DNA of 64,000 nt from Arthrobacter mangrovi (GTDB lineage Bacteria > Actinomycetota > Actinomycetes > Actinomycetales > Micrococcaceae): contig NZ_BRVS01000013.1 of NCBI RefSeq assembly GCF_026011795.1, positions 57,796 to 121,795 of the forward strand, read 5' to 3'. Below the pieces are notes generated by a model. The model was given only the letters and a program-made list of their open reading frames with translations. It did no database searches and was not told the origin of the DNA. A program made the position numbers and the translations under genes. Shown here one piece after another: positions 43,004 to 51,769 of this stretch. How positions within the stretch are numbered: the first letter of the stretch is position 1; the number at the start of each line of letters is the position of its first letter.

Positions 43004-44285
43004 TCTCGATTAGCCGGGTGATCACGGCGTCCTCGCCAGGAACCAGGTTCCGGACGGCCGGAATGAGCCGCCACTTGTCGAAGGTGGTGCAGGGGTGGGA
43101 CAGGCCGAGCACGACCAGGTCCCCCACCTTGGGTTCCCAGCCCGGGGCGGTCCGCAGGAAGGAATGCTGGTCGTTCATGTCGCTGACGATGGCGCCGTGC
43201 AGCGCGCTCACCTGCCCGTCCGCGTGGGAGACGGCGAACTGCGGGACGGGCAGTCCGTCGTCGTACGGGAAGTCGCGTTTGCCGCCGTCGAGCAGGGCGA
43301 GGCCGGGTTCCGGCTGGGAAAGCACCCGCGCCAGGCCGTGCGCGACCGGCACCAGGCTGTGCTCCTCCCCCGCACGATCCCGGTCGAACGGTGACAGCGC
43401 GTGGTAGGCGCCGTCGTCGTGCGTGATGTAGGCACCGGACCGCAGCACATAGCGCGCCGAATCCGACTTCCGCGCCGTGGCGAACAGGTCTGCCACGATG
43501 TCGGGATAGTTGCTGCCGCCGCAGGTGACCAGCACGTCCCCGTCGGCGTAACGGTCGCCGAGCTTGCCGTGCAGTTCGAGCAGGTCGGCGACGTAGCGCC
43601 GAATCAGCTCCACGGTCGGCTCCGTCCGGTCCTTGCCGAGCGCGCCCTCGTAGCCGGCCACCCCCGCCAGCCGCAGCACCGGCGAGGCCGCGACCGCGTC
43701 GGCCACTTCCAGGGCCGCCGCGACGCCGCGGGCGCCGGTGCGTTTGCCCGGGGCACCGAGCTCCACCAGCACGGACAGCGGCCTGGCCGGGGAGAGCCCG
43801 CGCAGCGCTTCTTCGGCGAGCCGCACGCCGTCGGCGCTGTCCACCCAGGACCAGATCGTGCACTCCGGATGTTCCAGCTCGCCGGCCACCCAGCGGATGG
43901 CGTTCTGGTCGGCCAGCTGGTTCGCCAGCATGACCGTGTCGAAGCCGTGCGCGCGGGCGACCTTGAGCTGGCTCGGATTCGCCACCGTGATGCCGGTGGC
44001 TCCGGCATCCAGCTGCTGCTGCCAGAGCTGCGGCGCCATCGTGGTCTTTCCGTGCGGCATCAGCTCGAGCCCGCGCTCGCGCAGCCAGCCGGCCATGAAC
44101 GCGATGTTGCCGGCCAAGGCGTCCTCGCTGAGGACCAGCAGGGGCGTCCAGAACTCGGACAGTTCCGGCTTGCTCGCCAGGTACTCCCCCACGGTCAGGC
44201 CGGCGGCCTCGACCGGGAGGCCCTTGTCCTCGCCGCCGATCAGCCGTTCCAGCACGTGCGCTTCCCGTTCCTTGCCGGTGGTCAT
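42993..44285 (-). CDS. PLP-dependent D-amino-acid deaminase/aldolase (DSD1-like)
   Basis: A 430-residue fold-type III PLP enzyme. The PLP Lys is Lys80 in MPHGKTTMAP; VANPSQLKVARAHG, GYEGALG and GGSNYPDI are barrel segments, and the C-terminal domain has the zinc-type end GLSHPCTTFDKW typical of D-serine dehydratase and D-threonine aldolase relatives. It probably acts on D-serine or another D-hydroxy amino acid. The frame is open far upstream, but ATG 44285 matches the N-terminus and overlaps the stop of the preceding gene. Confidence 0.88.
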   Translation of the reverse strand: MTTGKEREAHVLERLIGGEDKGLPVEAAGLTVGEYLASKPELSEFWTPLLVLSEDALAGNIAFMAGWLRERGLELMPHGKTTMAPQLWQQQLDAGATGITVANPSQLKVARAHGFDTVMLANQLADQNAIRWVAGELEHPECTIWSWVDSADGVRLAEEALRGLSPARPLSVLVELGAPGKRTGARGVAAALEVADAVAASPVLRLAGVAGYEGALGKDRTEPTVELIRRYVADLLELHGKLGDRYADGDVLVTCGGSNYPDIVADLFATARKSDSARYVLRSGAYITHDDGAYHALSPFDRDRAGEEHSLVPVAHGLARVLSQPEPGLALLDGGKRDFPYDDGLPVPQFAVSHADGQVSALHGAIVSDMNDQHSFLRTAPGWEPKVGDLVVLGLSHPCTTFDKWRLIPAVRNLVPGEDAVITRLIETCF

Positions 44286-45028
44286 GGGCCTCCTCGTTCC
44301 TGGTCGGTGGGCCTGTGCGATTCCTTCTCGGGCGGCCTGCGCGCCACCGCGTACGAGGGCTCGCGCAAGGCCTGCGTCCAACTGTAGGTCCCTGCGCCGG
44401 GGATCGGGTGCTGCATGGGATCGAAGCGCATGGAAGTGTCTGCCGCCTCCGCGGACGCCAGGAGCGTCAGGGTGCCGCACCGCTGCCAGGGCGCGCCGGG
44501 ACGGCCGTGGTACAGCCCCAGCACCCACTCGCCGCCGCCCAGCGCGTCCCGGAATCCGTGCGGGTCCGCGGGGAGCCGGCCATGCGGGCGCAGGGTGCGG
44601 GCCGCCAGCTGCACCGGGCCGCCCGTTCCTTCGTACGGCATCATGGTGGTCAGCGCTGCCGGACCGACGCTGCGGCACATTCGGAGCACGTAGCGGCCGG
44701 CCCGGGACATGCCGGTCGAGGCCAGCAGGATGTCCACCGGCGCGCTGTCCGCCGTGAGCCGCACGGCCAGGCCGATGATGTCCGGCCAGCCAGGCGGAAA
44801 CCCGATGGAGCGGGACAGGCGGGCCTCCGCCTCGTGGTTCCCTGCCGTGTCCAGCCACGCAATCCCGCTTCGGAAGGGGCCGCCCTCGCGTTCCAGCCGG
44901 CCGCGCAGGTGCAGGCCGACGGGATGGATCGGCCGGTCCGGGCGGAGCGTCTTGACCGCGGCGAATGCCCGCGCGAAGACCCGGCCCGCTGTCGCCGCCA
45001 TGTCTTTCTCCATGCCGTCTTTCTCCAT
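44282..45028 (-). CDS. Unknown protein (catalase-like/"phosphodiesterase"-annotated type)
   Basis: A protein of about 248 residues of a type common in actinobacteria and variously annotated; I cannot assign an activity. Conserved-looking blocks are HPVGLHLRGRL, RLSRSIGFPPGWPDIIGLAVR and DILLASTGMSRAGRYVL. No TM helix. The start region is odd: a tandem 15-base duplication makes three ATGs (45028, 45013, 45001), and each copy of GGAGAAAGAC can serve as ribosome-binding site for the next ATG. It is coupled to the D-amino-acid enzyme through ATGA. Confidence 0.65.
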   Translation of the reverse strand: MEKDGMEKDMAATAGRVFARAFAAVKTLRPDRPIHPVGLHLRGRLEREGGPFRSGIAWLDTAGNHEAEARLSRSIGFPPGWPDIIGLAVRLTADSAPVDILLASTGMSRAGRYVLRMCRSVGPAALTTMMPYEGTGGPVQLAARTLRPHGRLPADPHGFRDALGGGEWVLGLYHGRPGAPWQRCGTLTLLASAEAADTSMRFDPMQHPIPGAGTYSWTQALREPSYAVARRPPEKESHRPTDQERGGP

Positions 45029-45153
45029 GCCGCTGCCATCCCTTCTCCGGCCTGCTCCTTTGCGTAGACAGCTTACTGAGCATCTGCCTACGCTGGTCGG
45101 GACCGGCTCCGCAAGGGTGGCCCGCAGGATTCCACGAACGTCAGGAGAACGTG

Positions 45154-45390
45154 ATGAACAGCCAGAATCCCGATCCCGAGGAGCAGAAGATCACCGGGCT
45201 CGAACCGGGCGGCGGCGTCCCTCCGGGCGAGACCCCGCCGGGTGAAGCCTCGACCAGCATGACCCAGGGCCACGACGAAGGCGGCGGGAAGCGCTGGGCG
45301 CAGTGGGTCTGGCTGGTGGTCATCCTGGGCGGCGGCCTCGTGATAGCTCTCCTGTTCCTCACCTACGCCGGCATCCTAGCCTTCGGCTGA
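45154..45390 (+). CDS. DUF6480 family small membrane protein
   Basis: A 78-residue protein with the family signature NPDPEEQ...GLEPGGGVPPGETPPGE at the N-terminus and one TM helix at about 50-72. DUF6480 proteins are widespread in actinobacteria and have no known function. ATG 45154 follows AGGAGAACGTG. The gene stands alone, converging on the molybdopterin oxidoreductase gene. Confidence 0.85.
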   Translation: MNSQNPDPEEQKITGLEPGGGVPPGETPPGEASTSMTQGHDEGGGKRWAQWVWLVVILGGGLVIALLFLTYAGILAFG

Positions 45391-45403
45391 CACCCTGTTC
45401 GAC

Positions 45404-45448
45404 TGGCCGGCCGGCCGCTGCCCGGGCAGCGGGGTCAGCCGGCCGGCT
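45404..45448. terminator. Palindromic hairpin between convergent genes
   Basis: A 16-base perfect palindrome CGCTGCCCGGGCAGCG (45416-45431) is flanked by GGCCGGCCGG and CCGGCCGG arms that can extend the stem. It lies between the ends of the DUF6480 gene and the leftward oxidoreductase gene. No T-run. Confidence 0.4.
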
Positions 45449-45470
45449 CGCCGGGCCATCGGGCCGCCGA

Positions 45471-47276
45471 TCACTCCACGGTGAACGTGATCGTATGCCA
45501 GCCGGTCGCGCCGTCCGGAGCCGGCGGCGCCTCATCCTGCGTCTGCAGTTCGCCGGCCGTATCGTAGGCCCGCACCCGCACCTCGTGCCGTCCGGCGGGT
45601 GCGTCCTCCCAGCGGTAGGACCACTGCCGCCAGGTGTCGATGGACGGCACCGCGGCGAGGTCCGCGTCCTGCCAGCTGCCGCCGTCGAACTGGACCTGCA
45701 CCCGTGAAATGCCGCGCTGCTGTGCCCACGCCGTACCTCCCACCGCCACCGTCCCCGCGGGAACCCGGTCGAACGCCCGCGGCACATCGATCCGCGAGGC
45801 CGTCTTGATCGGACCCCGCTCCGACCAGCCGCGCGTGGTCCAGTAGGCCGCCTTGTCGGCGAAGCGCGTGACCTCCAGGTCCACCACCCACTTCGTCGCG
45901 GAGACGTACCCGTAGAGCCCGGGCACCACCATCCGCACCGGATAGCCGTGCTCCAGCGGCAGCGGCTCCCCGTTCATCCCGACCGCCAGCAGCGCGTCCC
46001 GCCGGTCCTGCAGGACGGCCAGCGGGGTGGAGGCGGTGAACCCGTCGATGCTGGAGGACAGCACCATGTCCGCCCCGGCCTGCGGCCGCGCCCGCTCCAG
46101 CAGCTTGCGCACCGGGTAGCCGAGCCACTTCGCGTTTCCGGCCAGGTCGCCGCCAACCACGTTGGAGACGCAGGTCAGCGTCACATACGACTCCTCCAGG
46201 TCCAGTGCGAGCAGCTCATCGAAACTGAGGGTGAACTCCTCCTCGACGAGGCCGTGCACCCGCAGGCTCCAGCCCGCCGGGTCGATCTCCGGAACCACCA
46301 GCGCGGTGTCGATCCGGTAGAAATCCGGGTTCGGCGTCACGTACGGCGGCATCCCCTGCACCGGCGCGGTGGTCCCCGCGGGCAGCGGCTTGGCCGGGGA
46401 CTTGGCGGCCGGCAGCTTGAGCGCCTGCCGGGCAATGCGCGCGGTGTTGCGGGTGGCGGAGAAGGTCCGCCCGGCAATTCCAACGACGACGGCGGCAGCC
46501 GCCGTGAGCCCGGTCGCGACCAGGAAACTCCGTCGGCTCCCGGCCTCCGTCGTGGCCGCGGAGCCGTCCCCCGGGACCACCGAGCCAGCCTCCGCTTCCG
46601 GTGCCCCGGTCCCCGCCTCCGCTTCCGGCGTCCCGGCCCCCGCCTCCACCGCCTTTCCGGTGAGCCAGCTCAGCGTCAGCAGTCCCGCCAAGGTTCCCAA
46701 CGCCGTGGGCACCAGGTCCAGGACGCTGTTCACCGCGCGGGTCGCCACGCAGACTCCCATAACGACGGCGAGGGCCGCCACCAGGGACGCTCCGGCCGCG
46801 AACCTCCGCACGGCCAGCATCCCGGCAAGCGCTGCGAGCGCCGCGGTCACCAGCGCCATCGAAATGAACAGCACGGTCTTGTCGGCCGTGCCGAACACCG
46901 AGATGGCAAAGTCCTTGAGCCACGGCGGGGTGAAGTCGATGAAGGCGGCGCCGACCGAGACCAGCGGAGACGAGCCCGGCCCGAAGAACGCCGCCGCCAG
47001 CTCGGCCACCGCGAACAGCACGGCCGCGGACACGAGCCCGGCGAGCGCGCCGAGCCAGCGCCGCTTCCCGGGCCGCCGCCCGGCCGAGCCAGCCGGCCTA
47101 CCCGACCCATCCGGCAGACCCGGCTTGCCCGTTCGTTCCGGCACACCCGGCTTGCCCGTCCGTTCCGGCACGCCCGGCCGACCCGTCCTTTCCGGCTCGC
47201 CGGCCCCTTCCGGCCCGCCCGTCCCTGCCGGCCGCCGGGGCGCCCCCGAGGACGGGGGCTCCTGCCGCTGATCCAT
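45471..47276 (-). CDS. Membrane-anchored molybdopterin oxidoreductase (sulfite-oxidase fold)
   Basis: A 601-residue protein. Residues about 15-60 hold Pro/Gly/Arg-rich near-repeats (PERTGKPG units), about 65-230 five to six TM helices, and about 310-600 a sulfite-oxidase/YedY-type molybdopterin domain with the Mo ligand Cys369 in LTCVSN, followed by a C-terminal Ig-like dimerisation domain (AWAQQRGISRVQVQFD). The enzyme domain would face outside. Such genes accompany sigK/rskA in many actinobacteria; a role in repairing oxidised proteins or reducing small oxides is inferred. ATG 47276 has AAGGAAG eight bases upstream. Confidence 0.87.
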   Translation of the reverse strand: MDQRQEPPSSGAPRRPAGTGGPEGAGEPERTGRPGVPERTGKPGVPERTGKPGLPDGSGRPAGSAGRRPGKRRWLGALAGLVSAAVLFAVAELAAAFFGPGSSPLVSVGAAFIDFTPPWLKDFAISVFGTADKTVLFISMALVTAALAALAGMLAVRRFAAGASLVAALAVVMGVCVATRAVNSVLDLVPTALGTLAGLLTLSWLTGKAVEAGAGTPEAEAGTGAPEAEAGSVVPGDGSAATTEAGSRRSFLVATGLTAAAAVVVGIAGRTFSATRNTARIARQALKLPAAKSPAKPLPAGTTAPVQGMPPYVTPNPDFYRIDTALVVPEIDPAGWSLRVHGLVEEEFTLSFDELLALDLEESYVTLTCVSNVVGGDLAGNAKWLGYPVRKLLERARPQAGADMVLSSSIDGFTASTPLAVLQDRRDALLAVGMNGEPLPLEHGYPVRMVVPGLYGYVSATKWVVDLEVTRFADKAAYWTTRGWSERGPIKTASRIDVPRAFDRVPAGTVAVGGTAWAQQRGISRVQVQFDGGSWQDADLAAVPSIDTWRQWSYRWEDAPAGRHEVRVRAYDTAGELQTQDEAPPAPDGATGWHTITFTVE

Positions 47277-47324
47277 CCGGACCACTTCCTTCCGCCGCGC
47301 CATCAACGCCGCCCGCCCGGACCG

Positions 47325-47768
47325 CTACGCCGTCGTCCGGCGCCGGCCCAGCACCGTGCCGAGGCCGATCATCGCCACGCCCAGCACGAAGTGCAGCCAG
47401 TTATCTGCCGTATTAACAGGAACGAAGTTCGCTGGGGTGCCGTGCCCGATGAGCAGCCCGTACAGCCACAGCACCAGGTACACCGCGCCGCCCCAGACCA
47501 GGTAGGACTTGGCAGCCGCGCGGCTCCGGGACAGCGCCAGCCCGCCGACGCCGAAGAGCAGATGGACGATGTTGTGCAGCACGGACACCTGGAAGATCCC
47601 GAGCAGCAGCGCGCCTGAGTGATGTCCCGCGAAGCTAAGCTCCGACACGTTCGAGGTGATGCCCGGAACGAAGCCGAGCACCCCGACCAGCAGGAATGCG
47701 CCGCCGACAGCCAGCGCCGCGGTCTGGACAGCGGTACGGCTGCCGGTTCGAGTGGCTGAAACAGACAT
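47325..47768 (-). CDS. DUF4383 four-TM membrane protein
   Basis: A 147-residue membrane protein with four TM helices and the DUF4383 pattern (LLGIFQVSVLHNIVHLLFGVGGL, then NTADNWLHFVLGVAM). The two His-containing TM motifs NIVH and NWLH could bind haem or quinone, but function is unknown. ATG 47768 has a strong AGGAGG. It lies 48 bases upstream of the molybdopterin oxidoreductase on the same strand and probably shares its operon. Confidence 0.87.
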   Translation of the reverse strand: MSVSATRTGSRTAVQTAALAVGGAFLLVGVLGFVPGITSNVSELSFAGHHSGALLLGIFQVSVLHNIVHLLFGVGGLALSRSRAAAKSYLVWGGAVYLVLWLYGLLIGHGTPANFVPVNTADNWLHFVLGVAMIGLGTVLGRRRTTA

Positions 47769-47871
47769 GGTGTTCCTCCTTGGATCCGTCCGGGCCCGCC
47801 GGTTGGCCGACCCGGTATTCGTCATTCGGAGCGGAGGGGCCTTCGGATGGGATTCCAGCGCCTGTTGCAAA

Positions 47872-47932
47872 AACGATTGGCCGGAAACGACTGGTATAGC
47901 GGCCCTAAACGTGTCGTTTCCGGCCAATCGTT
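47872..47932 (-). terminator. 20-bp perfect inverted repeat, likely rskA terminator
   Basis: AACGATTGGCCGGAAACGAC (47872-47891) and its perfect inverse (47913-47932) are separated by 21 bases. Read leftward it follows the end of the anti-sigma gene by 135 bases and is followed by TTTTTGC, as an intrinsic terminator would be. The long loop is unusual; a protein-binding site or a mobile-element remnant is an alternative. It lies in the 299-base gap between the anti-sigma gene and DUF4383, where I see nothing else. Confidence 0.6.
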
Positions 47933-48067
47933 GGCGGGCAAGGCAGGGCCGGAAGGACAACAACCCGGGCGCGGCCATCAGCGGCGGGCAGGCACAGTCC
48001 CGGGGGTCGGCCAGCGGACAAGCGGCAGCCGGGCTACAACTCCTGCATCATGATCAACCCGGCCCGG

Positions 48068-49015
48068 CTACAGCTCCTGCACCATGATCGGCTCGGTGGT
48101 CGGCGCCGGGGATCCGCCCGCCGGCTCGACCGTGATGCCGACGGCCGTGGCACCCGAGAGCTGCCCCTCGAGCAGCGCCATCATGGGCGACCCGGCGGAG
48201 GCGCCGGACATCAGGCCGGCCGGGACCATGACGTCGTCGTGCTGGAGCCACAGCTCGTAGGTCTTGCCGGCCGGCAGCTCCGGCAGGCCGTGCGCCGTGA
48301 CCGCGCCCTGGTTCAGCGAGGGCGCGTAGGCAACGGAAACGACGGCGCCGTCCGCCATCCGCGCGGTGGCCACCTTTGCGTCCTCGGACGTGAGGATCCC
48401 GAGCATCGCGCCCTGGGTCTGCTCGGCCTGCGCCAACTCCTGTTCGAGCCGGTTGTTTTCGGTCGACTGCCCGAGCGCCCAGCCGGTCAGCCCCGCGCCG
48501 GCCAGCAGGAGCACTCCCGCCGCCGCGGCCAGCGCCCGCACCGCGCCCGGCCTCGATCCTCCCGGCCTCGCCCTGCCCGAACCGCCGCTTCCGGCCGAAC
48601 GGCGGCCCCGCCGCGCGCCCAGCTCGTCAGTACCCGCCCCGGCACCGGCGGCCGAACCATGCTCCGGGCCGGAGCCCTCACCTGTCCCGAGCCGAAGGTC
48701 CGCCCCGGCACCCGGCCGGACGCCGCCGTCGTGCCCCCGCTGCGCGGCCCCGGCCGCGCCGTCCGTCACCACGGCCTCCGCCGGGACCTGCCGGGTGTTG
48801 CGGATCGCCGCCATCACGTTGTCCTTCACGCGCTGCGGCGGACGCACCGGTTCCACACCGTAGGCGAGCATCGCCGCCGCCGCGCTCAGCCCGCGGACTT
48901 CCTCGCGGGTCTGCTCGGAAGCGAGCGCGTGCTGCTCGAAGGACGCGCGCTCGTCGCCCTCCAGGGCGTTCAACGCGTAGGAGCCGGTCAGGATGTGCAG
49001 CTGCTCGTCCATCAC
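48068..49015 (-). CDS. rskA: Anti-sigma-K factor (RskA-like)
   Basis: A 315-residue single-pass protein. The N-terminal anti-sigma domain (LTGSYALNALEGDERASFEQH) is followed by a long disordered Gly/Ala/Arg linker, a TM helix (about 165-185, VRALAAAAGVLLLAGAGLTGWALG) and an extracytoplasmic RskA domain ending in IMVQEL. Length exceeds mycobacterial RskA (232) mainly through the linker. It would hold SigK at the membrane until proteolysed. ATGA overlap with sigK. Confidence 0.9.
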   Translation of the reverse strand: MMDEQLHILTGSYALNALEGDERASFEQHALASEQTREEVRGLSAAAAMLAYGVEPVRPPQRVKDNVMAAIRNTRQVPAEAVVTDGAAGAAQRGHDGGVRPGAGADLRLGTGEGSGPEHGSAAGAGAGTDELGARRGRRSAGSGGSGRARPGGSRPGAVRALAAAAGVLLLAGAGLTGWALGQSTENNRLEQELAQAEQTQGAMLGILTSEDAKVATARMADGAVVSVAYAPSLNQGAVTAHGLPELPAGKTYELWLQHDDVMVPAGLMSGASAGSPMMALLEGQLSGATAVGITVEPAGGSPAPTTEPIMVQEL

Positions 49016-49620
49016 GCCACCCCCAATTTGTCCCTGAGCCTGATCATGCCGTCGCGGATCCGCGTCTTCACCGTGCCCACCGGCACTTTGAGCAGGTTGG
49101 CTACTTCCTGCTGCGTGTAACCGCCATAGTAGGCCAGCCGGATCGCCTCCTGCTGCGCCTGGGTGAGGCTCTCGAGCGCCTTGAGCACCCGTTCGCCCTC
49201 GATCTTCGCCTCGACGATGTCCTGCACGTCGTCGTAACTCTCCTGGAATTCCTTAATGCCCTGCCGGAGGTCCCGGTCCGCGCTGGCCTGCGCCGCCCGG
49301 ATCCGGTCCACGGCCCGGCGGTGCGCGATCACGAGGATCCACGAAACGGCCCGGCCGCGGTCGGCGTCGAAACGCGCCGCCTGCTGCCAGACCTCCACGA
49401 AGACTTCCTGCGTGACCTCCTCACTCTGCGCCGGATCCCGCACCACCCGGCGGATCAGCCCGAACACCTGGGGCGACACCGCGTCGTACAGCTCCTCGAA
49501 CGCCGCCTCGTCGCCCAGCGCCACCCGGCGGACCAGGTCCTCGTGGGTCGGCGGAGAAGGCTCGGCAGGGCGGAGCCACGGCAGTCGCATGGGCTCTAGA
49601 CTCTCACGCCGGTCGGGCAC
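49012..49620 (-). CDS. sigK: ECF RNA polymerase sigma factor SigK
   Basis: A 202-residue ECF sigma factor. Region 2 is LYDAVSPQVFGLIRRVV...EEVTQEVFVEVW, and region 4 is LTQAQQEAIRLAYYGGYTQQEVANLLKVPVGTVKTR. The neighbouring RskA-like gene and fasciclin lipoprotein match the mycobacterial SigK arrangement, in which SigK drives the fasciclin genes mpt70/mpt83. GTG 49620 gives the full length; ATG 49590 is also possible. Confidence 0.9.
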   Translation of the reverse strand: MPDRRESLEPMRLPWLRPAEPSPPTHEDLVRRVALGDEAAFEELYDAVSPQVFGLIRRVVRDPAQSEEVTQEVFVEVWQQAARFDADRGRAVSWILVIAHRRAVDRIRAAQASADRDLRQGIKEFQESYDDVQDIVEAKIEGERVLKALESLTQAQQEAIRLAYYGGYTQQEVANLLKVPVGTVKTRIRDGMIRLRDKLGVA

Positions 49621-49655
49621 AAGGAACCTTTCGCAGGGATGGGGTCGGTGGTTGA

Positions 49656-49698
49656 GCGGCCGGATGCGTATGGGCTCCTTGATTCCGCATCCGGCCGC
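49656..49698 (-). terminator. Terminator hairpin after fasciclin gene
   Basis: Perfect 13-bp stem GCGGCCGGATGCG/CGCATCCGGCCGC with a 17-base loop, between the end of the leftward fasciclin gene and the start of sigK. No T-run. Confidence 0.6.
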
Positions 49699-49720
49699 GG
49701 TCTTGCAGCGAAGGCCCCGG

Positions 49721-50392
49721 CTACTTGGCCGGAGGCATCAGCACGGTGTCGACCAGGTAGACCGTGGCGTTGGCCGTCTGGACGCCGCCGCACACCACGC
49801 TCGCATCGTTGACCTTCAACTCGTCGCCGCTGCCCGCAATCTCCACCGGCTCGCCCTGCACCGTTTCCAGCTCGCCCGTGAGCTTGTCCGGCGCCATCCG
49901 GCCGGGCACCACATGGTAGGTCAGCACGTTGGTCAGCGCGTCGGCGTCCGTCTTCAGCGCGTCGAGGCTCTTGGCCGGCACCTTCTCGAACGCCGAGTCC
50001 ACCGGCGCGAACACCGTGAACTCGCCGCCATTGAGCGTGTCCACGAGGTCGACGTCGGGATTCAGCTGGCCGGATACGGCTGCGGTCAGGGTGGTCAGCA
50101 GCGGGTTGTTCGAAGCCGCCGTCGCCACCGGATCCTGCGCCATGCCCTCTACGGAGCCGGCCCCGTCCGGCACCTGGGCGGCGTAGTCCGCGCACCCCGG
50201 GCCTACGAGGCTGGCCGCCGGGTCCATCCCGCCGGCCGCCGGCGCCGACGACTCCATGGGGGTGCCGGTACTCATATTGTCCTCGGCGGCCTCGCCGCCC
50301 GAGCTGCCTGAACCGCCGCCGCATGCGGTCAGTCCCAAGGCCGCCGCAGCCGCCAGGCCGATCAGTCCGCTCACCCTCGTGTACGTAGCCAT
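49721..50392 (-). CDS. Fasciclin-domain lipoprotein (MPT83-like)
   Basis: A 223-residue lipoprotein. The signal peptide ends in the lipobox LTAC, followed by a Gly/Ser linker with Met residues ([11 protein letters not shown]) and one FAS1 domain (about 90-220: [45 protein letters not shown]). Actinobacterial FAS1 lipoproteins act in adhesion or cell-surface stress. It lies immediately upstream of sigK on the same strand and is the expected SigK target. ATG 50392 follows AAGGAG. Confidence 0.93.
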   Translation of the reverse strand: MATYTRVSGLIGLAAAAALGLTACGGGSGSSGGEAAEDNMSTGTPMESSAPAAGGMDPAASLVGPGCADYAAQVPDGAGSVEGMAQDPVATAASNNPLLTTLTAAVSGQLNPDVDLVDTLNGGEFTVFAPVDSAFEKVPAKSLDALKTDADALTNVLTYHVVPGRMAPDKLTGELETVQGEPVEIAGSGDELKVNDASVVCGGVQTANATVYLVDTVLMPPAK

Positions 50393-50533
50393 AATGGGTC
50401 TCCTTCGTCCGGGCAGCCGCGCCGCCCTGGGGTCCCGCACTCCGGTGCAGGCTGTCGGAAGGAATTCGGAGCGGGCGGGCGGACGGATTGGATCTGCGCG
50501 GAAGAATTTCCGAAAGGCGGCGCGCGCTGGAGA

Positions 50534-51550
50534 TCAGTCGGGCGGGGTACCGGTCGTGGAGCGGACAACGAGGGCAGGCTGGAGGACCAGGCCGTCCGGC
50601 TCCTCCGAGCGGATCCGGGCCGCCGCGCAGGCAACGGCGGCTTCGGCAAGCCCCGCGGCGTCCTGGCTCACGGAGGTCAGCCGGACGTGGTCGAGCCGCG
50701 CGAGCTGGCTGTCGTCGTAGCCGACCACGGACAGGTCGTCCGGCACCCGCAGCCCGGTCCGCCAGGCCGCCTCGAGGATGCCCAGGGCGCAGCGGTCGTT
50801 GAAGGCCACGACGGCGGTGGGCCTGCGGCCGGCGAGAAGCTCTCCGGCGGCGGCGATGCCGTCGGCTTCATGCGCCCCGCCGTGAAGGATCCGGATGCAT
50901 TCGCCGATCCCCGCTTCCCGCATGCTCTCTTCGTAGGCGGCCCGGCGCTCGGCCGAGGCGACGGCGTCCCCTCCATCGACGTGCGCAATGTCCCGATGCC
51001 CCAGCGCGGCCAGGTGCTGCACGGCCGCCCGTATGCCGGCCGCGTCGTCGCTGCGCACGGCGTCGATCCCGGGGACCGCGGCGCTGAGGAGGCTGATCAC
51101 CGGCACCTGCCTGGCCAGCGCGGCGAGGTCTGCCGGGCCGGAGGAAGGCGAGATCATCAGCGCCGCCTCGACGCCGGCGTCGAGCAAAGTCTCCACCGCC
51201 CGGGCCTCGGGCCGCTGCGCACCGACGGCGCTGAGCAGCACTTCGAAACCCGCGGCCTCGGCGGCCGCGTAGATGGATTCGACGATCTCCCCGTGGAATG
51301 GCTCCGAGACGGTGAACGTGATGCCGAGCAGGCGGGTCCGGCTGCTGCGCAGGAGCCGCGCCCGGGAATCCGGGCGGTACCCCAGCTGCCGGGCGGTTTC
51401 GAGCACCCGTTCCCGCGTCGCCTCCCCGGCGCCCTCCGCGCCGCGCATCACAATGGACGCGAGGGCCCGCGAAACGCCGGACGCCGCGGCGACGTCGGCC
51501 AGCGTCGGCCTGCGCCCCGGCCGGCCGCCCGGCTGCTGGTCACGCTCCAC
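50534..51550 (-). CDS. LacI-family transcriptional regulator
   Basis: A 338-residue LacI-type repressor. The N-terminal helix-turn-helix is TLADVAAASGVSRALASIVMRG with the hinge RARLLRSSRTRLLGI, followed by a periplasmic-binding-protein-like effector domain. It is divergent from the dehydrogenase/isomerase operon, and the 219 bases between hold two copies of a 14-base palindrome with the central CG typical of LacI-family operators. Inducer is probably a sugar or inositol derivative. Confidence 0.92.
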   Translation of the reverse strand: MERDQQPGGRPGRRPTLADVAAASGVSRALASIVMRGAEGAGEATRERVLETARQLGYRPDSRARLLRSSRTRLLGITFTVSEPFHGEIVESIYAAAEAAGFEVLLSAVGAQRPEARAVETLLDAGVEAALMISPSSGPADLAALARQVPVISLLSAAVPGIDAVRSDDAAGIRAAVQHLAALGHRDIAHVDGGDAVASAERRAAYEESMREAGIGECIRILHGGAHEADGIAAAGELLAGRRPTAVVAFNDRCALGILEAAWRTGLRVPDDLSVVGYDDSQLARLDHVRLTSVSQDAAGLAEAAVACAAARIRSEEPDGLVLQPALVVRSTTGTPPD

Positions 51551-51655
51551 ATTCTTCCTCCGCTTCTCTCCGCATCTGCCGGGCCGCCCCGGCCGGCCGC
51601 CCTGTCCTGCCGGAGCCTCCGGCGTCGTCCAAGTGAGCTGCTGCTGAGCACGATA

Positions 51656-51669
51656 CTAGATCGATCTAG
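51656..51669. promoter_or_regulatory. LacI-type operator, copy 1
   Basis: Perfect palindrome CTAGATCGATCTAG, preceded by TA and followed by A as in copy 2. It is nearer to the LacI gene. The two copies are 56 bases apart centre to centre, about five helical turns, which would suit looping. Confidence 0.85.
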
Positions 51670-51711
51670 ACAGCGCCGTCCACCTGTGCCACAGTTATGC
51701 CATCCGATGTA

Positions 51712-51725
51712 CTAGATCGATCTAG
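51712..51725. promoter_or_regulatory. LacI-type operator, copy 2
   Basis: Second identical copy of CTAGATCGATCTAG, 44 bases before the ATG of the first dehydrogenase gene, where a bound repressor would block its promoter or leader. Confidence 0.85.
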
Positions 51726-51769
51726 AACCGCAGCGGCGACGCCCTGCCGCCCTACCGAGGAGACAACCC

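Noticed and set aside
45948..47618. A 556-codon + strand frame opposite the molybdopterin oxidoreductase and DUF4383 genes
   Set aside because: Low-complexity His/Arg/Gln composition and full antisense overlap with recognisable genes.
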